A DNA stretch of 64,000 nucleotides from Paenibacillus taiwanensis DSM 18679 (GTDB lineage Bacteria > Bacillota > Bacilli > Paenibacillales > Paenibacillaceae): assembly GCF_000425125.1 (NCBI RefSeq), contig NZ_AULE01000002.1, forward strand, positions 1 through 64,000, written 5' to 3'. Shown here one piece after another: positions 8,331 through 19,017 of the stretch. The notes beneath the pieces were generated by a model. That model did not search any database and was not told where the DNA came from. It saw only the letters and a list, made by a program, of their open reading frames with translations. Position numbers and translations under genes: made by a program. The stretch's first letter is position 1. Each line of letters opens with the position of its first letter.

Positions 8331-9599
8331 TTAATATCGAGCTTTCTCACGCGCCAGCAATGCAGGAGGAACATGCGTGTACGACCCGATCACAACATCA
8401 GGAAGTTCTTCCTTAAAAATGTCAATCATCGTTTTCATCCCGAGAATATCTCCTTGCGGCTTAGGAATAAGCGCTAGGTAACTTTCGGGATCTATATTCA
8501 GATTGCGCAGCTGGATAAGACGCAGCTTCGAACGACGGGCGAATTCGACCATCGCCTCTACTTCCTCTTCTCGATCCGTCACCCCAGGGAATACGAGGTA
8601 GTTAATTGAAGTGTAAACTCCCTGCTCCGTTGCATATCGCAGTGATTTCTCCACGTTAGCGAGCGTATATGCCCGTGGACGATAATAAGCATTATAATGA
8701 TCGTCAAGCGCGCTAATGGTGCTCACGCGCATTAAATCTAGGCCCGCATCTACAATACCGCGAATATGATCTGTTAAACCGGCATTGGTATTGATATTGA
8801 TATATCCCATATCCGTCTGCCGTCGAACTTCTCGAATCGCCTCAATAATGATCTTGGCTTGAGTTGAAGGCTCGCCTTCACAGCCTTGGCCAAAGCTAAT
8901 AATGGACTCCGGAGTTTTCAAATGCTCCATCATAATTTGCACAATCTCTTCGACTGTCGGCTTAAAGTTCATCCGTGTCTGCGGAGCCGGAAAGCCGCTA
9001 TCTTCTGGCTGCTCGGAAATACAACCAAAACAACCTGCATTACAGGAATATGATACCGGTACCGCTCCTTCCCAACGTTGCAGGAACGTATTGGAAGCCG
9101 TCAAACATTCATATTGCAAAGCACAGTGCGATAAGTGCTGATATAGCCGATTATCCGGATACTTATTAACTAGTGTCGTTACTTGTCCACGAAGTTCTGT
9201 AGCGTCACAATTCAACGGATCCCACTTGTGTGGATCATCCGAAGCATGCGCCGCAACGTAGAACTGACCGTCATTCCATACTACAGCTGTATAGCCAAAC
9301 AAAGGAAGGACCTGCTCCTTGTCCCTTTTAAAATAACTAGGGATATGCAAACGGGTAAAGCCTTGTGGCAAAAGTGCCCCTACCGCCTGAACCTCTCCAG
9401 GCATAGCAACCATCTCGCCACTCTCAGGGTCAAGGCCAACAGGTCTCGTGCCAGGCAATCCCACAAGCGTTGCACCGTCTGGCAGCGGTATGAGTTCATC
9501 TTCAAATATTTCAACGATCATATCACCGCTTCTTGCCAGCCCGATCCATTCCTCATGCTCAAATATATTTCCATCTTTATCCGCGTAAACTAAATACAT
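8331..9599 (-). CDS. Radical SAM protein of unknown substrate
   Basis: 422 residues. An N-terminal domain of about 185 residues precedes a radical SAM core with the cluster motif CNAGCFGC (CxxxCxxC) at about 189-196, followed by GQGCEGEPST and NTNAGLTDHI segments typical of the TIM-barrel. No second auxiliary cluster is evident. GGGAGG lies upstream of the ATG. It lies between rho and rpmE on the same strand, 35 bp after rho, so it is probably transcribed with rho. Substrate and product are unknown. Confidence 0.85.
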   Translation of the reverse strand: MYLVYADKDGNIFEHEEWIGLARSGDMIVEIFEDELIPLPDGATLVGLPGTRPVGLDPESGEMVAMPGEVQAVGALLPQGFTRLHIPSYFKRDKEQVLPLFGYTAVVWNDGQFYVAAHASDDPHKWDPLNCDATELRGQVTTLVNKYPDNRLYQHLSHCALQYECLTASNTFLQRWEGAVPVSYSCNAGCFGCISEQPEDSGFPAPQTRMNFKPTVEEIVQIMMEHLKTPESIISFGQGCEGEPSTQAKIIIEAIREVRRQTDMGYININTNAGLTDHIRGIVDAGLDLMRVSTISALDDHYNAYYRPRAYTLANVEKSLRYATEQGVYTSINYLVFPGVTDREEEVEAMVEFARRSKLRLIQLRNLNIDPESYLALIPKPQGDILGMKTMIDIFKEELPDVVIGSYTHVPPALLAREKARY

Positions 9600-9634
9600 C
9601 GTTCCGTTAGTCCTCCCGTATTACAATTACACTA

Positions 9635-10933
9635 TTAGCTGACGGACGAGCTGCGCGGACGGCGTGTTGGTGTTCCATTACCGTTCGGTTCCTTCGACTC
9701 CAGCTTTTCCAAAAATTCCTCATTGGTTTTTGTATCACGAATTTTCTTAATAAATTGATCTACAAATTCAGGTGACTCATTCATATTTTTGCGAATCGCC
9801 CACAATTTATCCAATGCTTCTTTGGAAAGCAGCATTTCTTCGCGGCGCGTGCCAGAACGACGGATGTCGATAGCTGGGAAAATACGGCGCTCTGCCAATT
9901 TGCGGTCAAGAACAAGCTCCATGTTCCCTGTTCCTTTAAACTCCTCGTAAATGATGTCATCCATACGAGAACCCGTCTCTACCAGTGCGGTAGCTAATAT
10001 CGTCAAGCTGCCGCCTTCTTCAATATTACGCGCAGAACCAAAGAAGCGCTTAGGACGATGGAAAGCAGCCGGATCAATACCACCACTTAATGTACGGCCT
10101 GACGGAGGCACGACCAAGTTATATGCACGTGCAAGACGTGTAATACTATCAAGCAGAATTACAACATCTTTCTTATGTTCGACTAGCCGCAGTGCACGCT
10201 CCAACACCAATTCAGCAACCTTGATATGGTTCTCTGGCACCTCATCAAAGGTAGAGGCAACCACTTCACCCTTAACGGAACGCTGCATGTCCGTCACTTC
10301 TTCCGGACGCTCGTCGATAAGCAGGACAAACAATTCAATCTCAGGATTGTTGGTTGAAATACTGTTGGCAATCTCTTTTAGTAGCAACGTCTTTCCGGCC
10401 TTAGGAGGCGCAACGATCAAACCGCGCTGTCCAAGACCCACTGGTGCCAAAATATCCATAATACGAGTGGAAGTCTTCTCAGTTGCCATTTCCAATACGA
10501 GTTTCTTTTGAGGGTAAAGAGGTGTCAGGGCTGGGAAATGAAGACGTTGTGCTGCCTCATCTGGGTTTTCCCCATTAACCGCGTTAATTTGGAGTAGACC
10601 AAAGTATCTTTCGTTCTCTTTAGGCGGTCGACACTTACCCGATACAAGGTCACCCGTACGTAAATCAAAACGACGAATTTGCGATTGGGAAATATAAATG
10701 TCTTCCGCGCTAGGCAAATAGTTAATAGGACGCAGGAATCCGAAGCCTTCCGGCAGGATGTCTAGTACGCCTTCCATAAATAAGTAACCACTTTGCTCTG
10801 CTTGTGCACGCAAAATGGCAAAAATCAATTCTTTTTTCTTTAATTGCCCGTAACCGGCAATTTGAAACTGCTTAGCAAGCTTATAAAGCTCAGTCAGCTT
10901 CTTTGTTTCCAAATCGGAAATTTGTAAATCCAT
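9635..10933 (-). CDS. rho: Transcription termination factor Rho
   Basis: 432 residues. It has an N-terminal helical domain ([21 protein letters not shown]), a cold-shock-like RNA-binding domain with GFGFLRP, and the RecA-type ATPase with Walker [13 protein letters not shown] and the segments [16 protein letters not shown] and [20 protein letters not shown]. It lacks the long inserts of actinobacterial Rho. It lies downstream of murA, as in Bacillus. The 265-bp upstream gap could hold an autoregulatory leader. Confidence 0.97.
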   Translation of the reverse strand: MDLQISDLETKKLTELYKLAKQFQIAGYGQLKKKELIFAILRAQAEQSGYLFMEGVLDILPEGFGFLRPINYLPSAEDIYISQSQIRRFDLRTGDLVSGKCRPPKENERYFGLLQINAVNGENPDEAAQRLHFPALTPLYPQKKLVLEMATEKTSTRIMDILAPVGLGQRGLIVAPPKAGKTLLLKEIANSISTNNPEIELFVLLIDERPEEVTDMQRSVKGEVVASTFDEVPENHIKVAELVLERALRLVEHKKDVVILLDSITRLARAYNLVVPPSGRTLSGGIDPAAFHRPKRFFGSARNIEEGGSLTILATALVETGSRMDDIIYEEFKGTGNMELVLDRKLAERRIFPAIDIRRSGTRREEMLLSKEALDKLWAIRKNMNESPEFVDQFIKKIRDTKTNEEFLEKLESKEPNGNGTPTRRPRSSSVS

Positions 10934-11198
10934 GAATACAACTCCTATTCTATTCGAGAAATAACGTTGATGTCTGAAATAAACCGACCAAGCTTGCTGA
11001 ACCAGTCCGAGAACAGTTCGGCTCTTACTGTTATTAAAATACTAAAATATACGTTGAACAATAGTAGAGGGTCCATCATCATGATGGGAAAAGGGCTCAA
11101 GATCAACATAAATTGCGGTATACAATCTAGGACTTGCTTGACAGATGGGTACGTTCGAAAGAAGGTTTACTACTTATATTAGACCAATTTGGATAAAT
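10934..11198 (-). promoter_or_regulatory. rho 5' leader / intergenic region
   Basis: A 265-bp non-coding stretch between murA and rho. A perfect inverted repeat CCATCAT-c-ATGATGG lies at 11073-11087. No intrinsic terminator with a U-run was seen. B. subtilis rho has a leader with Rho-dependent attenuation; this could be equivalent, but the sequence alone does not show it. Confidence 0.35.
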
Positions 11199-12452
11199 CT
11201 ATTCGGCCTGCCTCCATACTTCAGCGCCTAATTGCAGTAAATTAGGTACTAAATGGTCATAACCGCGGTCAATATACTCTACCCCTGTAATCTCGGTAAC
11301 GCCATCTTCTACGGTTAATCCGGCAATAACTAACGCCGCACCCGCGCGTAGATCACTTGCACTAACCTTGGCAGCATTAAGCTTTGATCCTTCGATTAGA
11401 GCAGAACGACCTTCTACTCGAATCTTAGCCCCCATGCGAACAAGCTCAGGCACATACTTAAATCTATTGCTATATACATAATCCGTCAGCATGCTTACTC
11501 CATTGACTTGCGTAAGTAAGCTCGCCATCGGGGACTGCAGATCAGTTGCAAAACCAGGATAGATGAGCGCCTTCACATCAGCTTGCGTATATTCAGGCTT
11601 ACCAATGACCCGAATGGATTCATCCAGTTCCTGAACTTCTACACCCATCTCAAGCAGCTTGGCCGTCACAGCTTCCATATGCTTAGGAATGACGTTGTCT
11701 ATTAACAAATTGCCCCGCGTTGCCGCAGCAGCAATCATATAGGTTCCAGCTTGAATCCGATCAGGAATAATGGAATGACGGCAGCCATGCAGACTGTCAA
11801 CGCCTTCAATTCGAATGGATTCAGTGCCTGCACCTTTTATTTTGGCACCCATTGCATTTAGCAAAGTTGCCACATCTATAATTTCAGGCTCTTTCGCCGC
11901 ATTTTCGATAATCGTTAAGCCTTTGGCTCTTGAAGCCGCCAGCATAATATTAATGGTTGCGCCTACACTCGCAACGTCCAAGTATATTTTGGCTCCGCGC
12001 AGTTCTTTCGCAGAAATATGCACAGATCCGTGATCGTTTGTTACAGTTGCCCCTAAAGCTTCAAATCCTTTAATATGCTGGTCAATTGGACGCGGCTCAA
12101 AGCTACAGCCGCCAGGCATTCCGATCGTCGCCTCGCCAAAGCGACCAAGCAGTGCCCCCATCAAGTAATAGGATGCTCTTAACTTCTTTACTAGACCGTT
12201 ATGCATCGGTAAAGAAATCATTCGTGAAGGATCAATGCGCATGGTGGAACCATCTCGTTCCACGTATCCGCCCAACTCCGTCATAATATCTGCATACGTT
12301 GCAACATCGTTAATCTCAGGCAAGTTATCTAATACTACTTCGCTCTCCGCCAGAATAGCAGCAGGAACTAGCGCTACCGCACTGTTCTTGGCACCACTAA
12401 TCTGCACAGTGCCAATCAGTGGACGCCCGCCGGCAATCATTAACTTTTCCAT
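11199..12452 (-). CDS. murA: UDP-N-acetylglucosamine 1-carboxyvinyltransferase (MurA2/MurZ type)
   Basis: 417 residues. It transfers enolpyruvate from PEP to UDP-GlcNAc, the first committed step of peptidoglycan synthesis. The catalytic Cys116 is in [14 protein letters not shown] and the binding pair K22-N23 in SGAKNSAV; Cys at this position predicts fosfomycin sensitivity. The position between fba and rho matches B. subtilis murAB (murZ). It is cytosolic. Confidence 0.96.
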   Translation of the reverse strand: MEKLMIAGGRPLIGTVQISGAKNSAVALVPAAILAESEVVLDNLPEINDVATYADIMTELGGYVERDGSTMRIDPSRMISLPMHNGLVKKLRASYYLMGALLGRFGEATIGMPGGCSFEPRPIDQHIKGFEALGATVTNDHGSVHISAKELRGAKIYLDVASVGATINIMLAASRAKGLTIIENAAKEPEIIDVATLLNAMGAKIKGAGTESIRIEGVDSLHGCRHSIIPDRIQAGTYMIAAAATRGNLLIDNVIPKHMEAVTAKLLEMGVEVQELDESIRVIGKPEYTQADVKALIYPGFATDLQSPMASLLTQVNGVSMLTDYVYSNRFKYVPELVRMGAKIRVEGRSALIEGSKLNAAKVSASDLRAGAALVIAGLTVEDGVTEITGVEYIDRGYDHLVPNLLQLGAEVWRQAE

Positions 12453-12593
12453 ATTATTAATCCGTTCCTCCTACCACGTACCTCAAGTCCTAAACCGTAG
12501 CTTCCAAAAAATATGCATGACTAAATAAACTATCTGTGTGCATCTTAGCATCTAATTGTTTAGTATTCAAACAGATACCTTCATTTCCCTGCT

Positions 12594-12620
12594 TAAAAAA
12601 GGAATATCGCACGAAATTCC
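12594..12620 (-). terminator. Terminator-like hairpin in the murA upstream region
   Basis: Minus strand: GGAAT and TCG pair with CGA and ATTCC around a 2-nt loop with one mismatch, followed by TTTTTT. A TATAAT lies just upstream at 12632-12627. The element is separate from the fba terminator 145 bp away. It could end read-through from fba or act as an attenuator of murA. The rest of the 12453-12764 gap shows nothing else recognisable. Confidence 0.5.
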
Positions 12621-12764
12621 TAAATTATAAGGTTGCTGAAACGATGTGCTCGCCCATATTTATCTATGATGCCATGTCTATGTCGTGATGAACTTGCTAC
12701 TCTATATCTATTTGGGGACGATTCTATGACAAGACTTACGTAACTGTAGGGAGTCCTAAACTGC

Positions 12765-12803
12765 AAAAAAGGGAAGAACACCGGATAAACCGGCGTTATT
12801 CCC
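12765..12803 (-). terminator. Terminator of fba
   Basis: Minus strand 14-bp stem (12803-12790 with 12784-12771) with minor mismatch and a 5-nt loop, followed by TTTTTT, 35 bp after the fba stop. Confidence 0.88.
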
Positions 12804-12837
12804 ATCACTCGTCAAAGTGCGAATGCAATATCGCTTC

Positions 12838-13692
12838 TTAAGCTTGGTTGCTGCTTCCGAACAAACGGATTTTGCCGCGAACAACTTCAACCATTGCGCT
12901 GCGAGCAGGAGTCAAGTATTTGCGTGGATCGATAATCTCAGCATCTTTAGCCAATGCTGCGCGAATTGCTGCTGTTGCCGCAACTTGGTTCTCCGTGTTC
13001 ACATTGATTTTGCCTGCACCTGCTGCGATTGCTTTTTTGATGGAGTCGTCCGGTACGCCGGAACCACCATGCAATACAACTGGAACTGGAATTTTGCTTG
13101 CTACTGCTTCGATGATATCATAGTGAAGCTTAGGCTCGCCTTTGTACATACCATGTGCCGTACCAACTGCGATTGCCATAGCGTCAACGCCTGTTTCTTC
13201 GTAGAAGCGAATAGCTTCTTCTGGTTTAGCCAAGGTAGCTGCTTCCTCATCAACAGTCAGGTCATCTTCTGTGCCACCGATTGTACCCAGCTCACCCTCA
13301 ACGGATACGCCCATTGCATGAGCAGCGCGTACAACTTCTTTTGTCAAACGAATGTTATCTTCGTATGCGTGGTGGGAACCGTCAAACATAACGGATGAGA
13401 AGCCCGCACGAATACAAGCCATAGCCACTTCAAATGTAGATCCATGGTCAAGGTGCAACGCGATTGGCAAGCCGGACTTCTTAGCCGCTGCTTTCGCCAT
13501 TGCTACAGTGTACTCCATACCCATATAACGCAATGCACCCTCAGATACACCGAAAATGAGTGGAGAGTTCTCTTCCATTCCTGCTTCAGTAATGGCTTGT
13601 ACAAACTCCAAGTTGTTGATGTTAAACTGTCCTACCGCAAATTTGTTTGCTTTCGCTTTAGGCAGGAATTCGTTCATCGAAACTAATGGCAT
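12838..13692 (-). CDS. fba: Class II fructose-1,6-bisphosphate aldolase
   Basis: 284 residues. The metal-binding and active-site segments are visible: ALHLDHGS, MFDGSHHAYEDN, GTAHGMYKGEPKL and LHGGSGVPD. It cleaves fructose-1,6-bisphosphate in glycolysis. The ATG at 13692 is 8 nt after AGGAGG and gives the usual length and N-terminus (MPLVSMNEFL). An upstream ATG overlaps the ribosome site and is rejected. It lies between spo0F and murA, as in Bacillus. Confidence 0.97.
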   Translation of the reverse strand: MPLVSMNEFLPKAKANKFAVGQFNINNLEFVQAITEAGMEENSPLIFGVSEGALRYMGMEYTVAMAKAAAKKSGLPIALHLDHGSTFEVAMACIRAGFSSVMFDGSHHAYEDNIRLTKEVVRAAHAMGVSVEGELGTIGGTEDDLTVDEEAATLAKPEEAIRFYEETGVDAMAIAVGTAHGMYKGEPKLHYDIIEAVASKIPVPVVLHGGSGVPDDSIKKAIAAGAGKINVNTENQVAATAAIRAALAKDAEIIDPRKYLTPARSAMVEVVRGKIRLFGSSNQA

Positions 13693-13765
13693 GGTTTCCA
13701 TCCTCCTATAAAGGTTCTGTTCGTCGTCTGTCTCTCTTGATGTAGCCGACATCTTGTACCCCGTT

Positions 13766-13774
13766 ATTATACCA
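13766..13774 (-). promoter_or_regulatory. Extended -10 promoter of fba
   Basis: Minus strand TGG-TATAAT with the -10 at 13771-13766 and no good -35. The start near 13760 gives a leader of about 65 nt. Confidence 0.5.
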
Positions 13775-13977
13775 CAATTACCCGCGGAAAAGTATACAAC
13801 CTCTTGACAACCGACTTTAGTCCTAATTTATCGACAATGACCGCCATGAAAGGGAATATGAAGCGGAAGACAAAGAAGCCAGGCTATGCCCAGCTATCGG
13901 TAAATCAGATACAAATGTGAATGAAATGTGATCTTTACTGCGTGCTGAGCAGCAGCGCAATTTCGCAATTCGAAGCC

Positions 13978-14370
13978 TTACGAGGGCAGTGTAATAGACG
14001 GGGCCGAACCTTCAAGCGTCATATTAACAGCGACTCTCATTTCATCAATGTCAAACGGCTTCGTAAAATGCATTAAAGCACCTAGGTCCGTCGCTTCCTT
14101 GATCATGTCCAGTTCGCCATAAGCTGTCATCATAATGACATTCATATGGGGCTTCATCTGCTTAATTTGCTTTAAAATTTCCAATCCGTCCATGCCAGGA
14201 ATCTTCATATCAAGCAACACAATGTCAGGTACTTCATCCCGCACAATATCGAGAGCAATCTTGCCGTTCGATGCTTGATATGTCATATACCCTTCACTGC
14301 TAAACACTTCCATGAGAAGAACACGAATACCGTTCTGGTCATCCACAATCAACACTTTCTTCTTATCCAA
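13978..14370 (-). CDS. spo0F: Sporulation phosphorelay response regulator Spo0F
   Basis: A 130-residue single-domain receiver. With the TTG start at 14370 the active-site numbering equals that of B. subtilis Spo0F: D10, D11, phospho-acceptor D54 ([11 protein letters not shown]), T82 and K104. The segment [10 protein letters not shown] is also identical to Spo0F. GGGAGGGG lies 6 nt before TTG. Spo0F receives phosphate from sensor kinases and passes it to Spo0B. It lies between pyrG and fba as in Bacillus, with a SigH-type promoter upstream. The C-terminus is slightly longer than in B. subtilis. Confidence 0.97.
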   Translation of the reverse strand: MDKKKVLIVDDQNGIRVLLMEVFSSEGYMTYQASNGKIALDIVRDEVPDIVLLDMKIPGMDGLEILKQIKQMKPHMNVIMMTAYGELDMIKEATDLGALMHFTKPFDIDEMRVAVNMTLEGSAPSITLPS

Positions 14371-14487
14371 CTGGTACCCCTCCCACCATGTATCACAAGA
14401 GAGCAGTTGTGAGCAATCACTAACTCGCCTCACCAATATAAGTTGGTCTCCTGAAAAAATAATAAATACTGGAGCCGCATCCCTAAA

Positions 14488-14516
14488 TTATTCGCGTTAA
14501 TTAATTAAATTCCTCC
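14488..14516 (-). promoter_or_regulatory. SigH-type promoter of spo0F
   Basis: Minus strand GGAGGAATT (14516-14508) matches RNAGGAWWW fully. After 11 bp, CGCGAATAA (14496-14488) matches RNNGAATWW at all but the first base. B. subtilis spo0F is known to have a SigH promoter. The start would fall near 14480, about 110 nt before the TTG codon. Confidence 0.6.
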
Positions 14517-14570
14517 TTATGGCAGTAAATCTAATGAAAGACTTTGGAAAATGAGGCAATGTCCATACAA

Positions 14571-14602
14571 ACAAAAGAGCACCTCTCCTAAAAGGTGCTC
14601 TT
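14571..14602 (-). terminator. Terminator of pyrG
   Basis: A 10-bp perfect stem AAGAGCACCT/AGGTGCTCTT with an 8-nt loop, followed by TTGTTTG on the minus strand, about 35 bp after pyrG. Confidence 0.85.
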
Positions 14603-14635
14603 CGTTATGACAAACTGTATCTCGTTATAGATATA

Positions 14636-16300
<1,665 letters not shown>

Positions 16301-16424
16301 TCAGGTTCGATGGTGAATTGCATAATGATATCGTAACCCATTTGCAGGCAAAAAATTGATGCGAATTAAAAACGATCATAATCGCGCTTCAATTGCCTCA
16401 TTTCCACAAATCAATACCTTAAAA

Positions 16425-16502
16425 AAACAAAAAAGTGACTCCCGTAGTCACGGGGCACTTTCGAATAACTCTATTATTTAATTAACTACAAATCCAAAGC
16501 CC
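16425..16502 (-). promoter_or_regulatory. pyrG leader attenuator (CTP-sensing, reiterative-transcription type)
   Basis: The predicted transcript starts GGGC at 16502-16499. About 50 nt later come GTGCCCC and a terminator: 6-bp stem GTGACT/AGTCAC (16451-16446 with 16440-16435) and a T6 run. In B. subtilis pyrG, low CTP causes G residues to be added at a 5' GGGC start, and the poly-G end pairs with a pyrimidine tract at the 5' side of the terminator. The CCCC at 16455-16452 is the obvious pairing partner here. The 5' part can also pair with the 3' strand as AAGTG/CACTT plus CCCGT/ACGGG. Confidence 0.75.
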
Positions 16503-16509
16503 ATATGCT

Positions 16510-16538
16510 AGTTTAACTGTTCAGTAGTCCCATGTCAA
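16510..16538 (-). promoter_or_regulatory. SigA promoter of pyrG
   Basis: Perfect TTGACA (16538-16533), a 17-bp spacer and TAAACT (16515-16510) on the minus strand. Seven bases separate the -10 from GGGC. Confidence 0.8.
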
Positions 16539-16669
16539 GGAATTACGGCTCATTAAAATGGGAAGCCATAGACGCCATAAATGACCCCTTTCACCTCACA
16601 TGAGAAGCTTTCAATTTGGCTAAAATAGGCGGCTTGTTTATTGGATTACAGCATAGATTGCCACTAAAC

Positions 16670-16724
16670 AAAACAAATACCGCCTGACTCGGCATGTCAT
16701 GACATACCGGAACAGACGGCATTT
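16670..16724 (-). terminator. Terminator of rpoE
   Basis: A long imperfect hairpin: the 22-base arms at 16724-16703 and 16696-16675 pair with a few mismatches around a 6-nt loop. It is followed on the minus strand by GTTTTGTTT, about 20 bp after rpoE. Confidence 0.75.
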
Positions 16725-16746
16725 CTTGATGATCGAACGAAGGAGC

Positions 16747-17301
16747 TTAGCGCTCTTCTTCATCTCCATCTTCATATTCATCTTCAGACTCGTCTTCTTC
16801 GGATTCTTCTTCATCCAGCTCTTCATCTTCCAAGATGCCTTCTTCTTCTTCATCCACTTCAGCTTCGTCTTCATCAACGTAGAGCTCTTCCTCTTCACTA
16901 TCCTCGTCGGTATAGTCGAAGTCTTCATCGCCACTGTACGTATCGTCTTCTTCCACGTAGATATCCTCATCTTCGTCGTCATCATCATTGATGATACGCG
17001 GACGCTTCGCGCCACCCGCCAACGCTTCTTCAGAGCGATCTACCGGATACCAACGCTTCAGGCCCCACATGTTGCTGCCTACGCAAGCAAAACGGCCATC
17101 AATATTAATTTCCGTATATAACTGAGCGATAACATCCAGAATCTGCTCCTCCGAAAGACCGCGGAGCTTCGCAACTTCATTCATTAGATCGCGGTAGTAG
17201 AAAGGCGTGTTGGCCGCTTTTAATATCATAAAAGCTAAATCCACCATCGGCATTTCATGCACTTTGTCAGGATCCAGCTTCAAATCCAACGGTGTGCTCA
17301 T
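16747..17301 (-). CDS. rpoE: RNA polymerase delta subunit
   Basis: 184 residues. The N-terminal globular HARE-HTH domain (about 1-95, with MVDLAFMILKAANTPFYYRDL and DGRFACVGSNMWGLK) is followed by a very long Asp/Glu-rich tail to the end. Delta is found only in Bacillota; it increases specificity and recycling of RNA polymerase. The ATG at 17301 follows GAGAGGA, and an upstream in-frame GTG lacks a ribosome site. It precedes pyrG as in Bacillus. The acidic tail has highly repetitive GAA/GAT/GAC codons. Confidence 0.95.
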   Translation of the reverse strand: MSTPLDLKLDPDKVHEMPMVDLAFMILKAANTPFYYRDLMNEVAKLRGLSEEQILDVIAQLYTEINIDGRFACVGSNMWGLKRWYPVDRSEEALAGGAKRPRIINDDDDEDEDIYVEEDDTYSGDEDFDYTDEDSEEEELYVDEDEAEVDEEEEGILEDEELDEEESEEDESEDEYEDGDEEER

Positions 17302-17371
17302 ACTTACACATCCTCTCACAAGTGTTCATTTACGGCATGTTTATCTACAAACATATCCATGTTCACACATA

Positions 17372-17400
17372 AGTAAAACCGATTTGCCGATAAAATGCAA
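17372..17400 (-). promoter_or_regulatory. Putative SigA promoter of rpoE
   Basis: Minus strand TTGCAT (17400-17395), 17-bp spacer, TTTACT (17377-17372), about 70 bp before the ATG. The remaining part of the 17302-17689 gap holds a small AACGCG/CGCGTT inverted repeat near 17461-17485 and no recognised gene. Confidence 0.45.
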
Positions 17401-17689
17401 GTTTTCTTCGCACACTTGTCCAACCTAAGTTCTGATTTAAGGCGTATGTAGAAATTAAGAAACGCGAAGGGACCTCCTCCGCGTTCGACTGTATCCGCAA
17501 TCAAAGACGTACAACGCCTTCGACCATGGCGTGCAGAGCCCTTCGCTGGCTCTACTCCATATTATGTATCCGCCCTCACTTTGACACGGAAGACGGCCTA
17601 TCTTTCATAAAAAAGGCGGCTATACCAGTCCACCCTTATCGAATACGCATACGATACTGCACAAGGAACTGTCGGGAGGGGACTCCACA

Positions 17690-18841
17690 TTGGATGTATC
17701 TGCCTTTCTCCAGCTATTGCTGCAAGAGCTCTCTTCTGACGGACAAGACACGCGCCCACATCTCATTCGCTTTCAGGAGCGCCACCTCTATGAACAATGC
17801 CGCGATTTGCTTCGCATCACTGCAATTGATTATCCGCTGCTTGCTCAAGTCCGTGATGAGCCGCTGCTGACCGGCTTTCGCTGCATGCTTCCGATTCAAC
17901 CACAAGCGAAATGGGCGCCATACGAACGTGAATTGTTCGTAGAAGAAGATATTCGAATTAACATGCACGCCTCTTCCCATAAGCCTGTATCTTGGGAGCG
18001 CGGCATTCCTTGGGGAGTGCGTCAGGTCAAAGCCCCCCAGGCTTGGAGCTCCACAACGGGACACCGCATTCTAATTGGTGTCATTGATACAGGCGCTGAT
18101 TACAAACACCCCGACCTTTCTCATTCGCTGCTATCTGGTATTAATCTGGTGCACCGTGGCTTGCCTCCTCGAGACGACAATGGACATGGCACGCATATTG
18201 CGGGCACAATCGCCGCTTCCAACCAGATGTACGGTATTATTGGCATTGCACCGCGCGCGCTCATACATCCAGTCAAAGCCTTCGATTTAAATGGTTCAGC
18301 ATATGTGTCTGATATCGTTGCAGGTATTGATTGGTGTGTTCGTAACAAAGTACAAATAATCAACATGAGCTTTGGCATGAAGTCGCGCAGCAAGTCTCTG
18401 CTGCAATCGGTCACAAATGCCTATAACGCTGGGGTTACAATTGTCGCTTCGTCCGGCAACGATTCGAAGCGAAAAGCAATTGATTACCCTGCGCGTTACA
18501 TTCAAACGATTTCGGTAGGCGCAACCGACCGTAATCGACATATTGCGCCCTTTAGTAATCGAGGCAGCTTTGTAGATATATACGCACCTGGCGAGAAAAT
18601 TGTGTCTGCATGGCTAAAAGGCAAATATCATGAAATGAGCGGCACCTCTATGGCAACATCGCACGTCAGCGGTGCCATTGCGCTTTTACTGGCAATAAAG
18701 CCAGGATTAAAGCCAAATGAGATAAAAGCGCTCCTAAAGCGTACCGCCAATCCAACCCGATCCCGTACGAATAGGCAAAATACCCTTCGTATTGCGGGGG
18801 AGATTGATATTGCTCGCCTTCTACGAGAGGCGAATGTATAG
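17690..18841 (+). CDS. Subtilisin-family (S8) serine protease without signal peptide
   Basis: 383 residues. The triad is D133 (IGVIDTGAD), H166 (NGHGTHIAGT) and S320 (SGTSMATSH); N257 (SSGND) forms the oxyanion hole. Residues 1-105 are a non-canonical N-terminal region with no signal sequence. It lacks a recognisable I9 propeptide, so an intracellular protease or processing by another route is likely. The TTG start follows GGGAGGGG by 8 nt. It is convergent with argS and shares a bidirectional terminator. Confidence 0.9.
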   Translation: MDVSAFLQLLLQELSSDGQDTRPHLIRFQERHLYEQCRDLLRITAIDYPLLAQVRDEPLLTGFRCMLPIQPQAKWAPYERELFVEEDIRINMHASSHKPVSWERGIPWGVRQVKAPQAWSSTTGHRILIGVIDTGADYKHPDLSHSLLSGINLVHRGLPPRDDNGHGTHIAGTIAASNQMYGIIGIAPRALIHPVKAFDLNGSAYVSDIVAGIDWCVRNKVQIINMSFGMKSRSKSLLQSVTNAYNAGVTIVASSGNDSKRKAIDYPARYIQTISVGATDRNRHIAPFSNRGSFVDIYAPGEKIVSAWLKGKYHEMSGTSMATSHVSGAIALLLAIKPGLKPNEIKALLKRTANPTRSRTNRQNTLRIAGEIDIARLLREANV

Positions 18842-18963
18842 CAGTCGCTCATATTACCACCGTACAATAATCACCACTAAGCAATAAAGAATTATATGCT
18901 TTGGATTAGCAAATCACAATTCATCCGCTCATGATCAAGATAGCCTCGATCACTTAAACAGCA

Positions 18964-19004
18964 CAAAAAGGCCCCGTCTCTCTTATTATCTGAGACAGGG
19001 CCTT
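18964..19004. terminator. Bidirectional terminator between the S8 protease and argS
   Basis: A 13-bp stem (18968-18980 with 18992-19004) with one mismatch. The minus strand ends in TTTTTGTG and the plus strand in GTTTATTTAT. It serves the convergent genes on both sides. Confidence 0.85.
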
Positions 19005-19017
19005 GTTTATTTATCAA

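Noticed and set aside
10967..11182. 71-codon frame on the plus strand between rho and murA
   Set aside because: No ribosome site, no similarity, and it lies in the rho leader on the opposite strand.
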